A DNA stretch of 64,000 nt from Massariosphaeria phaeospora (GCA_011032825.1 JAADJZ010000023.1:434001-498000), one strand, 5' to 3'; shown: positions 10,392 through 21,475, numbered from the stretch's first letter. The notes: generated from the letters alone by a model not told the origin. A program made the numbers and translations.

Positions 10392-12260
10392 ATGCAGTTC
10401 CGATCATTCATGCTGCTTGCAGCCTCTCTTCTCGCGGCATCGACCAATGCTCGTTTCGTGATGTACGCCGATGAGTAAGTTGACCATGATGTCTCGCATC
10501 GTCGCTCTACTCACGCAGAGAACCTAGATGGCACCCGTCCCTCCCAACGAACGAGGCAGATCGTGCTGGCATCGATCATGTCATTCTTGCATTTGCGCAG
10601 GCGAATAACACAGCTGCTTTCCTGCCTAAGATCGACATCTCCACCATCCGCTCCAACTTCACAGATGCCAAAGTCATGATTGCCGTTGGAGGCTGGGGAG
10701 ATACAGCCGGCTTCACTGAAGCCACCAGGACAAACGACGCCATCAACAAACTCGCAAAGGATATTAGCGCCATGCTAACGAGAGTCGGCGCTGATGGTGT
10801 CGGTAATTCCAAGCTGATCCATTGGTTCGAATATTTATCTGACATGCTTTAGACATCGATTGGGAGTATCCAGGAGGTAACGGTGCCGATTACAAGGACG
10901 TAGTTAACTCGGAAAAAGTGCACGAGATCGCAGCATTCCCGAACCTCCTGAAAGCTATTCGTTCGGAGATCGGAAACAAGGTCCTCTCCATCGCCGTTCC
11001 GGGGAAGAAGGGCGACATGATTGCGTTTACCACAGATAATGGACCCAAAATCTGGCCTTCGGTTGACTTCATCAACGTACGTCTGCTTTCCAGTATCCCC
11101 TTTTGCTCATATTCCAACACATAGCTCTTTCTTCGCTTCACCATTCCCATCATCTATGCTTTGCGCCACTCTTTTCCACGACTGACACCTTCAAGATCAT
11201 GTCCTACGACCTCATGAACCGACGCGACACGCAAACCGCCCACCACACCTCCGTCGTCGGTGCCACCGAAACTATACAAAACTACATCGCTATCGGGGCG
11301 CCCGTCAACAAGATCAACCTCGGATTCGCCTACTACGCCAAATACTTCACCACCACCGGCGACTGCTCCGCCAAACCACTCGGCTGTGATCTCGCCCCAG
11401 CCGAAGACGCTACCGGCAAAGACACGCTCACCTCCGGCGCCTGGACCTTCGAAAAGGCGCACATGGAACCCGTCGACACGTCCAAACTCACCGTCTCCAC
11501 CGACGGCACCTGCGGCCCGGAGAAACTGACCAAGTGCGCCACAGGCTGCTGCTCTCAGTACGGCAACTGCGGCACCACCCCCGCGCACTGCAGCGGCGCC
11601 TGCCAGCACGCCTTCGGTACCGGGTGCACCGACGTCGACGTCTTCGCCTCATGGCAGCGCGCCAAAAACAACGGCTCCACGGACGAGAAAGCCGGCGGCG
11701 AGTACTACTTCGACCGCGACAGCAACCTGTTCTGGACGTGGGACACGCCAGCGCTGATTTCGCGCAAGTTCGAGGACATCGTGCGCGAGTACAACCTCGG
11801 CGGCGTTATGGCGTGGAGTCTGGGCGAGGACTCGTATGATTGGAGCCATATCAGGCAGATGGCGCTGGAGCTGCAGAATCAGACGTATTGTCCTCCTGAC
11901 TACAGCAGCGGCAGCGGGAGCGGCGGCAATGCGACTGGCACTGGAGCTACAAAGGGCGATTACGAGGTCGTGCTCAATGATGGCGGCGTCAAGCCCGAGG
12001 ACGACTATGCGGGGTGGGGCGAGGAGACCGAGGGAGCTGAGGCGCAGACTGCAGGTGCGGAAGACGCTTCTTATCCTGAGGACCAAGCTGAGCCTGAAGG
12101 GTCCGGAGACACTTATCTGGAGTATCAAGCTGAGGCTGGAGGCGCTGACGAGGCGTACCCCGAGGATGATCAAGCTGAGGCTGGCTACGACGTTGTGTCG
12201 TCAGCGGGAGAGGACGACGGGTGGGAGGACGACGAGTCTTACTGGTATAAGCGAGTGTAG
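10392..12260 (+). CDS. Secreted GH18 chitinase with nested CBM18
   Basis: Four exons: 10392-10474, 10528-10802, 10853-11076 and 11196-12260, giving 548 residues. A signal peptide covers about residues 1-21. The GH18 catalytic motif DGVDIDWE is at 117-124, with Glu124 the acid/base; its fourth residue is split by intron 2. The barrel continues with IMSYDLMNRRD and closes with GGVMAWSLGEDS. A chitin-binding type 1 (hevein-like, CBM18) module with eight cysteines is inserted inside the GH18 domain at about 298-340. After about residue 430 comes a Gly/Ser hinge and an acidic tail with imperfect repeats around YPEDQAE. It should hydrolyse chitin in the wall or in the surroundings. The third intron is longer (119 bases) than the others. 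Confidence 0.9.
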
Positions 12261-12653
12261 TAGGAGCTTGGCTTTGGTAGGTAGGTCGTACTCCGTATGG
12301 CGATATTGGGATATTGACCGACTGGGATGGATCGATGGGTGGGCGAACTGGCGGACATGGATATGTCTGGCTGGATGTCTTCTTTGTAGTTCGCTCTCGG
12401 CGGGAGTCGAAAGCGGAATGAACCCTGTTTAAACACCTTTTTGCTTACCAGCCGACGTGCAGCAGAAGAAGTGATGTGTGCAGGATCAAGATTACAAGTA
12501 TAAGAGTTGTTCGCGAACGAATCCCTGGCACCTCTTACACAAATCGACAAAATCTTCGCAAGCCAGTGACTTTTTGAACTATAAATACAAAAGCGAAGCG
12601 CCAGCAACCGCCACGCACTCCACGCCAAGCCCCCCTCCCGCCAGAGCCTCCCT
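12261..12653. other. Intergenic, convergent 3' ends
   Basis: 3' flanks of the chitinase and the CCDC47-like gene. No gene is seen. Confidence 0.6.
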
Positions 12654-14244
12654 CTACCCCTTAACTGTCCTCTTCTTCTCCTTCCTCTTCGTATCGCGCT
12701 CCCTCTCCTTGTCAAGGTACTTGCGCTGCTCGTCAGCGCTCATGCGGCCGAGCATGGCGTCGCGCTTCTCCTTCTTGGCCTTGTCGCCCAGCAGCTTGCG
12801 CTCCTCGGCCTTCTCGTCGTCGTCGAGGCGGCGGATCTTCGCGATTTGGTCTTCGCGCGTGGCCTTGATGCGGCGCAGGGCTTCGGGCCGGAAGTGGCAG
12901 GCTGAGGCGAGGTGGTCGTGCATGCGCACGAAGTAGTGGAAGAGGGGCAGCGTCGAGGTGTAGTCGTCGCCGGAAGGGAAGCGCATGGAGAGGTTGATGC
13001 GCTTGCGCGGGACGGTTTCGTCGAGTCTGGGGGTGGTTAGTGGGTGTGGGGATTGAGGTGGAGTTGAGGGGGAGGAGTCTACTTCTTGGGCTGGTCCATG
13101 GGCTGGTCGCTGACGACTAGGGCCTCGAACTTGTCGCCGGCCTCGTTGATGGCCTTGATCAACTCAGGAGTCAAGAGGGTGTCGGTAACTTCGGCGCTCT
13201 CGCTCATGACGGTCGTCCAAACGGGGAGCTTGGCGTGATCCTTGGTCGCAGTGAGGGAGAGGTCGTAGCGGTCCTCTCGGAGCCGTTTCATGAGGTCCTT
13301 GTGCACAACGGCCCAGACGAACCCATCGAAGCTGCTCTTGGACACGCTCTTCTTCTCTTCGCCTTTTCCGGAGTGCGGCACAATCTTGTCTTCTTTGCCG
13401 TCAAAGGCGTACGAGGTGGCCTCGACACGCTCCTGCGGCGCTGGCATGCTCTCAAAGAACATGCCGATCAAGAACTCGCCCAAGCGCATGAGCGGGTTGT
13501 ACCGCTTGACCAACGTCAACTTGAAGTCGATGAAGGCAGTGTTCTGGCGCCCAGTCGCATAAGTCTGGTACTCGTCCGCCTTCTTCTCCTTGAGCCAGTT
13601 GTCCGGGTTGGCGGCAGCTGCTTGGGCCTTCTCCGTCGCCTCGACCTGTCCCATGGAGATGACATCATCCGACGATGCTTGCGGGCGAACGTATCCGACC
13701 TGGGCGAACTCCTGCTGCAACACGGGCGCATGCGCTCTCATCCAGTTGCGCGCCTTCTTGCGGTTCTTGTTGGTGCCCCAGAGGTGTAGCGCGACCACGA
13801 GCAGGATGAAGGGCAGGACGTAGAGCTCCAGCTTGAAGTCGTCGACGGTGACGCGCTCCCACACGCGGTACCATGCTGTGTACGGCACTTGGCCGACAGT
13901 CGAGGTAGGTGCAGCCGAGGGCGCTGAGAGGGTTGACGAGAAGGCTGCTGGGGTAGGGTCAGGCGCACCCGCGAAGTCGGCGAAGTCTGCGATGAGGTGT
14001 TAGCCGGGGACACGATAGTAATACATCAATAGAACTGGCGCAAGTGTTCTACCACTCTGGGCGTCAATTGGGCCTCTGTGGATAGATGGATCAACATTTA
14101 CGCAACCCTGTCCAGATTCCTGGTCTCTGGGTCGTCGCGAACTCAACATTGCAGAGGAAGGATAGATAACGTACCATCATCACCGGGAGAGGGAGCCTGG
14201 ACGGGCTTTTGGTTGCCAAAGAGGCCTTTTACAAAGTCGGCCAT
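12654..14244 (-). CDS. CCDC47-like ER membrane protein (DUF1682)
   Basis: Three exons: 14244-14175, 13986-13083 and 13026-12654; frames join to 448 residues, close to the 450-480 usual in the family. The short first exon encodes MADFVKGLFGNQKP. One membrane helix is at about 70-90 (LPFILLVVALHLWG), followed by NRKKARNWMRAHAPVLQQEF, a hallmark of DUF1682. The C-terminal 60 residues are Lys/Arg/Glu-rich and probably helical (DEQRKYLDKERERDTKRK). The animal homologue CCDC47 belongs to the PAT complex, which helps multipass membrane proteins fold at the Sec61 translocon and affects ER calcium. A similar role is inferred from homology. The first intron (188 bases) is long for this window. Confidence 0.88.
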
Positions 14245-15759
14245 CACGTCCTATCAACACAAGGCGGCGTGGTGTCGTGCAGGAGGCCCGTGGCTTGGAG
14301 GTTGGAGAAGGTTCTCGGTTCGGCAACGTTGGAAGCTGGCGCCGGCTAAGCCTCATTGGGAGCCGCACGCCGATGGAGATGGGATTGGTTGCAAGAGAGT
14401 CAAATAACAATGATAGTTGCCTTAATGGAGGGAAGGACGTGGCTGTTAGTATTAAAGTTGTTACACATGCACGTCTAGTTGAGATCGCTCCTCCTAATCT
14501 ATCTCCGCACCAGTCCATAGATACACAATAGCAATACTAGATTCATCTCGAACCAAAGCTCTAACACATGTCTGTCCTTGAGTCTGATGTTGGCTTATTG
14601 TCTGTAGTCGCGATTTGTTCATGAAGTTGGGTAAGATACAATACCTGTCAGGACGATAGCTTGACAATATTCTGGCGAGTCTCAACCACCATTCCGTTGT
14701 AGGATACGATCTGACGTTGCCAATCCTTGTCCTTTACGAGTGTCGTACTTCGATATGATTTAGCAACTTCAGCATCTCGCAGCTCTAACATGTTGCCCAA
14801 TATCAGATGGTTGGTCTTCGTACCCCTTCACTCTTCACTTCACTGGGCAATCGCATTGAGCTGGCATAACAAACGAGATCTTATTTGGAATGCGGAATCT
14901 GTTCACTGTTTGTACACCGAGGTTGGGCACAGCGCTCTCCGATGCTACCCTCCACCACTTGATATCCTGATCATGCCAAGTCGTCTAGTTCTTTCCAAAC
15001 CACGTCTTGTGCCCCTGGATGTTTATTAGCTTCACTTGCTATATTTCGCGAGATAGGTCTCCATACAAGAACTAGGCGGCTCATCATGTACATGCTGGCG
15101 CTGAGACTGCCGAAGAGCATGACTTTGTAGACGGGCATGATGAATCGTCCGCGGGACTAAACAGATTACCTAGTCAGCACTAGATCTTGGATCGTATATC
15201 TGGCACTCCACACAGCCATGCGTGTGCGCTGCAGAAGCCATCGTATATGGTCCCCTTCCGTCTTGGCGATCTTCCCACGGTTTTATCAACTGATGCGACG
15301 CACCTTCTCCCAGAGCCTCAGGCCATCCTTCTTCTGAAATAACGCTTGGTAGTGGGGAACCTTGTTCTCGCGGTAGACCCAGCTGTGGCACGTCAGCGTC
15401 GAGCGATGAGTGGAATGGGCGGGAGAGGGGAACGAGCTCGCGCAGGCCGTGTCGGAGCAGGCGCAAGCTCACGCCAGAAGTTCGAGGACATACCCTGCCA
15501 TTTTGTGCGAGTGGAGAGGTGTCGGGGCGGTTAGGCGGGAGCAATTGCGGTTTCGGTCGAGGTGTCGGCCAGTTGAGGTGCCCGGGCAGCATCGAACGGC
15601 ATCAGACTGAGGGTGCTTGGCGGATGAGTCAGCCACCAGATTTGAGCCGCATCAGATTGAAGCTTGAAGCTCGAGCTTTGCTCCTGTGCAGAGCGATCCC
15701 GCTTTCTCGTCATTGCAGCCGCCAATGGATCGAACACCTCTAACTCCTTAAGCCATTTC
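14245..15759. other. Divergent intergenic region
   Basis: Upstream region of the CCDC47-like gene (left) and the PPR-like gene (right). Only short, unconvincing frames are present and I assign nothing in it. Confidence 0.5.
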
Positions 15760-18375
15760 ATGCCACCGGCCTTGGATCGGCTTCTTGCCCGCCCGTCGTC
15801 GTTGAGACTGCTTCGAGCCCTCGTCGATGCTCCTGCGCTACCTGCACCATGTTGTCTCGCGGCCCATTGCTGTCGCTCGAAGGCCCCGCGCCGCACATAC
15901 TCAGCAGACTCGCGTCTGCCAGCTCTACATTCACAATCCCGAACGCCAGAAAGACCTCGGAGTCCAACCCAGCCTGCGAGGATAAAGAAGCATGTCTCCG
16001 GGCCACCGCGCGCTGCCGACGATTCCCGGCGCGATAACACGTTGAAGCGAGTTGGAATTGGGCATATAGCGGACCTGCACGATGATGCTGTGTGGGCGCA
16101 ATTGGTGCAATATCTGGAAAGGGTGCAGGGGCCTGTAGGCGTACGCAATATCTGGTTTGCCCGCCACGGCTATAACCTACCCACGAACGACACCCCGGAA
16201 GCGGAGACGCTATGGGGGACCTTTCTCAAGCATCCAGAGCTGGTGTTGAAGGTCATAGACCATGCAGCACACCTACGCGCCGAGAGCGGTCAGGTCTATC
16301 CGCGATTGTACGAGCTGTGCATGGAACATTGGCTTCCACGGCACACGGATAGGGCCGTAGAATATCATCACCGGTTGGTGGTGAAATTACAGCTAAGGCG
16401 ATTGCCATTGAAGCATCTGTCACGTATGGCGAGATCTCGCTTTACCGCCAAATCTTTCGAAACCTTTATGGAAATATACCGAACTAGTAATGAAAGAGAT
16501 ATATACGATTTCATCGTACCGGCACTCTGTGATCAAGGCAAATTTGCCCTTGCCCGTCGGTGGCACAACCTCTGTGTCTTTCGGAACGATATGCCCTCGC
16601 CCTCCGTCGCATCGCAGCCCATCGTCCAGCTATTCTTCACTGAATCTTCGACCATGTCAAACCCAGAAATATGGGCATCTGGAGAACGAATACTCAGACA
16701 GAATGTTATGACCGAATCAAACTCCCCAATATCCAAACCAAGATATAACGAAGAACTTACCCGTCGATTACTTGGACGAGACACCGCCCCTGTTCGATTT
16801 GAAGATTCCTTCTGCGCTAGAATGTTTGCGACGAAAGCTATTCCAGCCGATTCGATCATTAAAGGACTTGCCATGGTCGGGGTAAATGAAATCGGCCCCC
16901 AGGCGTTGCTTGCCATGGCCGTGAAAGCTAACTCCATAGGGGACTTGCCCCAACGATTCGAAGAGTTGAAAGCCGCGGGTATCACATTGCAGGGCTGCGT
17001 TTTCTCTCTAGCCTTGGAAAAGTTCACGATGGAGGGGAACTGGCGTCTGGTACGCTGCATGTTGGAGAGCGACCAGCATCCTGACGTCTTTGACGATCCC
17101 AAAGTTCAAGAAAAGCTGCTCGACTACTATCTTGAACAGGGCCGTACAGATGAATCCCATCGCACTCTCGCTGTCCTCACGCTCTTTCACAACGACTCCG
17201 CTGCTGAGTCATGGAACCTTCTCCTACAGGCACACATTCGTCATCTCGATCCAAGTGGGCTCGTCCAGGTTCTCCAAGACATGCGCAGACAGAGTATCAT
17301 GGTCAACATGGAGGCAATGGTCATGATCAAGACTATCTTGCGCCCACGCCATCGCGGGCGGAAGCCAACAGAATCCGGGGGTAAATTCGACGACGTCCGC
17401 TTTGTAGCCCGGGTCTATACTCTTATTCTTGAGGGAGGCATAGGCATGGTTCCTCCGATTGCGTGGCGAGAGATACTCCGGCGATATGGCATGCTCGGCC
17501 GCTACAGAGAGTTGCGGCGTCTAATATTCTGGCTGCTTTGTTGGTACGCACCCAGAAGTCATAACACCTTTACCAATCTCCCGAAATCCACTTTCGTAGA
17601 CGCTGCAACCCAGAAGTTGCGCGCAGCATATCCCGAGCGAAGCCATTACTTCCACTGGCCAGCCGCGGTCACACAAGAGAACCCAGGACATCCGCTCCGA
17701 AGACTGTTCCGCAACTCCTTCCAACAGGGTCTTATCATCTGGGGCTTCAAGGCTGGACTCTTGCCAAATGCCGCGCTAGAGCAGTCTATGGTTTCTTCTT
17801 CTGCCGCTACGAATCGTAAGCGCCGGTCTCTCCTGAAGAAAGGCATCCTCAAACGTCTGAACTGGCACGTCGGACTGCAGACGCTTGTTGAACTCCGCGA
17901 TCTGGGCATCCATGTGCATCGGCATACGGTGATCAAAACCTTACAGATGCAGCTCGTCGTACTCTTTGGCCGGGGCCGCTCAAGGAAAAAAGAGAACCGC
18001 GTCATGGAGGACGTCAATCCGATCCCGTATGGTGAGTATGTTCGGGAGGTGAATCGGATATGGGGCACTCCGCTGTTCGCTGAGCCTCAGTTGTGGGGGA
18101 AGTCACGGCTGCATGGCTGGATGTGGCATCCGAGGCTTGAACGGCGTGTACGGAGGAGGACGAGCGTGCGCATCGGTGAGGTGGTGGGTCCGGCTTGGCG
18201 GAGGGTTTCTGCTGCTGATGATGGTCATCAATATGAGCGTGTTGGTGATGAGCCAGATCACCAGGAGACTTCTGCTGGTCAGGAATGGGGTGTGGATGGA
18301 GAGGGCCAGGACTCCATGTCCAGTATGGAGGAGCTTGAGCGGGCTGCTGCTGCTGCTCGGGCGCGGAGGAGATGA
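15760..18375 (+). CDS. PPR-like, probably mitochondrial, large protein
   Basis: An intronless 871-codon frame. I chose the ATG at 15760 because it begins with a classic mitochondrial presequence: MPPALDRLLARPSSLRLLRAL, rich in Arg and Leu and without acidic residues but one, up to about residue 50. The body is almost wholly helical with degenerate 35-residue helix pairs, for example AKSFETFMEIYRTSNERDIY followed by GKFALARRWHNLC, the style of ascomycete pentatricopeptide-repeat proteins that bind mitochondrial RNA. The exact target is unknown. The C-terminus ends in an acidic stretch and an alanine run (ELERAAAAARARRR). Part of this 3' end is present again, heavily mutated, about 2.4 kb downstream. 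Confidence 0.75.
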   Translation: MPPALDRLLARPSSLRLLRALVDAPALPAPCCLAAHCCRSKAPRRTYSADSRLPALHSQSRTPERPRSPTQPARIKKHVSGPPRAADDSRRDNTLKRVGIGHIADLHDDAVWAQLVQYLERVQGPVGVRNIWFARHGYNLPTNDTPEAETLWGTFLKHPELVLKVIDHAAHLRAESGQVYPRLYELCMEHWLPRHTDRAVEYHHRLVVKLQLRRLPLKHLSRMARSRFTAKSFETFMEIYRTSNERDIYDFIVPALCDQGKFALARRWHNLCVFRNDMPSPSVASQPIVQLFFTESSTMSNPEIWASGERILRQNVMTESNSPISKPRYNEELTRRLLGRDTAPVRFEDSFCARMFATKAIPADSIIKGLAMVGVNEIGPQALLAMAVKANSIGDLPQRFEELKAAGITLQGCVFSLALEKFTMEGNWRLVRCMLESDQHPDVFDDPKVQEKLLDYYLEQGRTDESHRTLAVLTLFHNDSAAESWNLLLQAHIRHLDPSGLVQVLQDMRRQSIMVNMEAMVMIKTILRPRHRGRKPTESGGKFDDVRFVARVYTLILEGGIGMVPPIAWREILRRYGMLGRYRELRRLIFWLLCWYAPRSHNTFTNLPKSTFVDAATQKLRAAYPERSHYFHWPAAVTQENPGHPLRRLFRNSFQQGLIIWGFKAGLLPNAALEQSMVSSSAATNRKRRSLLKKGILKRLNWHVGLQTLVELRDLGIHVHRHTVIKTLQMQLVVLFGRGRSRKKENRVMEDVNPIPYGEYVREVNRIWGTPLFAEPQLWGKSRLHGWMWHPRLERRVRRRTSVRIGEVVGPAWRRVSAADDGHQYERVGDEPDHQETSAGQEWGVDGEGQDSMSSMEELERAAAAARARRR

Positions 18376-18481
18376 AGTACAGTATTGTTTGTATACCGCA
18401 TTCTTTGCCAACATTATGATGGATTTGTCGTTAGTAAAAGTTTACAGTTCTTCATCTACGGCACGTGTTCACTCTTACAGT

Positions 18482-20600
18482 CTACATCTCTATATAAGCT
18501 CCCTTCTCTTCCATTCAATTCCCTCTTCACTGCCTCCAACCCCGAAATATTGGGTTTCTAAAATACCATGGGCCACCATTACATGTGGTGCCTCTTGTTT
18601 GGAATAAAATTACTCAGGACAATGCGATGTTCTGGCTGGCCTCTCCTTTGCGCTGTCTGAAATGAACCGTTCCGCCTTCATATGCGGTGTCTCGGCCTGG
18701 AACAAAATACACCATATACAATTCCATGTCCTGCGTGGAACTCCCCCGCTTGCCAAATTTTCTCATCAAAAAACTTCATGCGGTCTCTTCTTCTGCGCGA
18801 ACCTAAAACGCTTGCATGGACCAACCATGTCCTGTGCGTCGGTTCTCCTGTTTAAAATAGCCACCGCCCTCGCCGCATGTGGGGATTTCTCTTGCGTGGA
18901 AATAAAACCTGGTCAATCTGATGCTATGGGCAAAGTGGCACTTGGTGTGTTTTTAAAATGGGACTGGTATAGTAACATGTGTTGGTTTCCTGCTGCGACT
19001 CGTAAAAGGGCATAGACGGAATCACATGGCCTGTTCGGTACGCGACTGCTTTTTAAAGCGAAAGGAGGTGGAAATCATGTGTTGTCCAGAAACGAGGTGG
19101 TGTCATTTCTATGAAGCGGGGACGCGTGTGCGGTTTGGTGCGGGAGTGTGTGGTAAATTGGAACATGCCCCTTGCCATGGGTTGTCGCCTGTCGAAAACT
19201 CCCGCGACGAGCTTCCGATGAGCCTGGCCGGCTCTCGGCCGCTGACCTAGAAGCTCTTTATCCGGATTCTGATGCCTTCCCTTTGCCTGCTGCGAACGAT
19301 ATTAAAACCCCAAATGAAGCGATTGATGGGGCGCTGTCCGCCTCTCGACTTCTGTTCGAAAAGTCCCATACACAACTACATATGGCTCTTCTCCTGCAGC
19401 CGACAAAACATCGCAGGACTTAGGCATGGCCTGTCCGGCACTCCTCCGCCGTGCTGAAAACTTCGGCGCGTCGATTTTATGCTCCTGCTCCTTCTCCTTC
19501 TCCTGCTGCGGACGACGAAAAGATGCCTGAATGTCCTGGCCGGCACCGTCGTCGTCTCTCAAGAACACTGTCTGGAACCATTTATGTGCGGGTGTGCGCC
19601 TCTGTTTGTTCCAGAAAAGGCGAAAGAAAACTTTACATGGTGTGTGCGAGTGTCCGAGAAAAGACCTGGACAATGGCTAGTTATGTGGGAGCTGGTGGAT
19701 AGCTGACGATTACACACTCACGGGTCCTGGAACGACTGCGGAAGAGCAGGACGGGGGTATATAACCACTTCTTTCTCTAGGTGTTTATCGTATCTACGAT
19801 GTATCCGGACGCTTGCTTCTTTCAACAAAAGTCTTAGTGGCTGTCTTTAATGGGGTCTGTGTGCTCTTCTTTCTCCAAAATCCTCTCAATCAAAGAAGTT
19901 ATGTTTGCGGACTGTCTGGGACAGCCTCTAAAAGCCCCCTATCTCCTTGAATGTCGGCTCCTTCGTCGCCGTATAACGTCACACTCGCCTATACCGCGGA
20001 AAAGAAACTCTTCCACTGCTGAACGCATGGTGCTGCAGTCTCCGGGCAAGTCGCGGGTAGTATATAAGCCCGCTCTTCCTCTTCGATTCTGTCATCCTTA
20101 AACGACATCTGCGCACTCCCTTTATTAAAAATGTCCCGCAACATGATGATGAGTTTTGTTCTCTGCTTTTCGGGAATAAAAACCAATATTTGGTTACCGC
20201 ATGTTCCTGGAAAGATCGAGCAGGACTTTAAAAAGGCGTGGACCGAAGGTACAATGTCGACTTCGTAGCCCTGAACAGAAGAAACCAAAACGTTGAGATT
20301 CGGATAAAAAAAGACGATCCAAATGACCCATGGTTCTGCGGACTGAGAAAGACGGGAGGAGTTGGAGTATATAAGCCCAGTCTACTCTTCGCACTTTGGT
20401 CCTCACTGTTTGCTTCATCGAATTGACTAAGAGCATGTTCATGGGCGTGGTTCTCTCCTCTCCGATAAATAGCATTCATGCAGTTCGATGTTTGCGCGAG
20501 ATTGCGACGGACTTCAAAAATTGGAGCCGAAGTGCATGTTGGCTTCTCGACTGGGAGATCCGCTGCTGTGGAAGTACGTGTAGGATGTTATAGTAACAGA
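18482..20600. repeat. Degenerate tandem array, period about 50 bases
   Basis: More than twenty consecutive units can be followed by eye between 18582 and 19690, and looser ones up to 20600. Each begins with YATGKSSTG-like sequence (CATGTCCTG, CATGGCCTG, CATGCGGTC, CATGTGTTG), has a C/T-rich middle with CTGCTGCG or similar, and ends with an A-tract (TTTAAAA, GTAAAA, GAAAAG) some 28-35 bases after the ATG. Approximate unit starts are 18582, 18625, 18681, 18724, 18777, 18826, 18876, 18924, 18976, 19024, 19077, 19125, 19176, 19269, 19325, 19380, 19425, 19478, 19530, 19580 and 19637. Spacing is mostly 43-57 bases and not a multiple of three, so coding repeats are unlikely. Units are too diverged for a young satellite. 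Function is unknown. Confidence 0.6.
19758..20375 (+). promoter_or_regulatory. Three repeated TATA-box modules, about 305 bases apart
   Basis: TATATAA occurs at 19758, 20061 and 20368 (intervals 303 and 307). The last two are preceded by related sequence beginning CATGGTGCTGC and CATGGTTCTGC, then a G-rich block, and followed by a C/T-rich stretch. A fourth TATATAAG lies at 18491 just after the PPR-like gene. No open frame of note follows any of them. They look like copies of one larger unit made of about six 50-base units. Confidence 0.45.
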
Positions 20601-20624
20601 AATCTTCTTGTACATGGGGTTGAG

Positions 20625-20845
20625 ATAACTGATACTTCAGCAGGAGTGTGTTGATGATGAACCAGATTACCAGACTTCTTCAGGTCAGACACAGGCTGTG
20701 GATAGCGATTTACGGAATTCTATGTCTAGTATAGAGGAGCTTGAGCGGGCTGCTGCTGCTGCTTAGGCATAGAGGAAATAAAGTACAGTATTGTCGTCCA
20801 TGTACCGCATTCTTTGTTAATATTATAATGAGTTTTGTCTACTTT
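20625..20845 (+). pseudogene. RIP-mutated copy of the PPR-like gene's 3' end
   Basis: This stretch aligns by eye with 18225-18430, the last codons and 3' UTR of the PPR-like gene. Shared blocks include GAGGAGCTTGAGCGGGCTGC, AAGTACAGTATTG and ACCGCATTCTTTG. Differences are largely C-to-T and G-to-A (GAGCC to GAACC, ATCACC to ATTACC, CCAGTATGG to CTAGTATAG, CTCGGGCG to CTTAGGCA, GCCAAC to GTTAAT), the pattern of repeat-induced point mutation. The equivalent of the stop codon is also changed. A shorter similar piece of the 3' UTR seems present near 20140. Confidence 0.75.
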
Positions 20846-21324
20846 TAATGCAAGCTGGTGGTAACCTTGACGGCAAGAGTCTATGCGCAAACGAGCGAGG
20901 GAATATGATTTACGTAGAGAAAAGATTGCGCACAGCCAAGCAGAAACCAAGAACTCCCGTACAGCGCAATATCCACCTCGTCCTATTGAGCTAGAACTTA
21001 CTTGATCCTGTAGAGCCGCTCTTATAAGCATCAAGCCAGGCTTGTTTGGATTTGACATTTCCGTAAGTCTGGAAGAACTTGGTGAGTTTCTCATCTAGAT
21101 CTGAAGCCATTGAGTTTTAGCCGGTTTCCAAAATGGTTGGTTACTTGTAATCCGTACCTGAAATATGCATGTCTCTAGCAGGCTGCAGCGAGTAATGTTC
21201 TTTGAATTCATGGACAAGGATGAGGTCGTCAGGCAGTTTAGTGCTTATTCAACGTTAATGATTGCGGTCGAGGTTTTCATAATCCGGAAGTAAGACTGAC
21301 CGGCTGGAACAGAGTAGACAACTA

Positions 21325-21329
21325 CATTT
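21325..21329. repeat. Target-site duplication, left copy
   Basis: CATTT here and again at 21476-21480 directly flank the 146-base element. Confidence 0.65.
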
Positions 21330-21475
21330 TGTAACGGTGCAACTAGAGGATGAGAGAGAGGAGGAACTGCGCTGAATTGACTGCCTGAGGTGGGGTGAGC
21401 TACATATATAGATGGCCGTACATGAGCTATCCCAACTCGTACTAGAGTAGGTCTGGGCAAGCCCAAACCGTTACA
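21330..21475. mobile_element. 146-base MITE-like element with inverted ends
   Basis: The ends are perfect 9-base inverted repeats, TGTAACGGT at 21330-21338 and ACCGTTACA at 21467-21475. A 5-base direct repeat CATTT (21325-21329 and 21476-21480) flanks it, as expected of a target-site duplication. It has no coding capacity and must have moved by a transposase made elsewhere. It lies inside an exon of the Tse2-like gene. Removing it with one CATTT copy would leave the exon in frame, which independently supports the boundaries. A 5-base duplication does not fit the 2-base (Tc1/mariner) or 8-base (hAT) classes, so the superfamily is open. Confidence 0.75.

Noticed and set aside
11649..12432. Frames of 174 and 198 codons over the chitinase end
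   Set aside because: Shadows of the acidic repeated tail in other frames.
18482..20600. CRISPR-like array
   Set aside because: Units are degenerate, no conserved direct repeat alternates with unique spacers, and the DNA is from a eukaryote.
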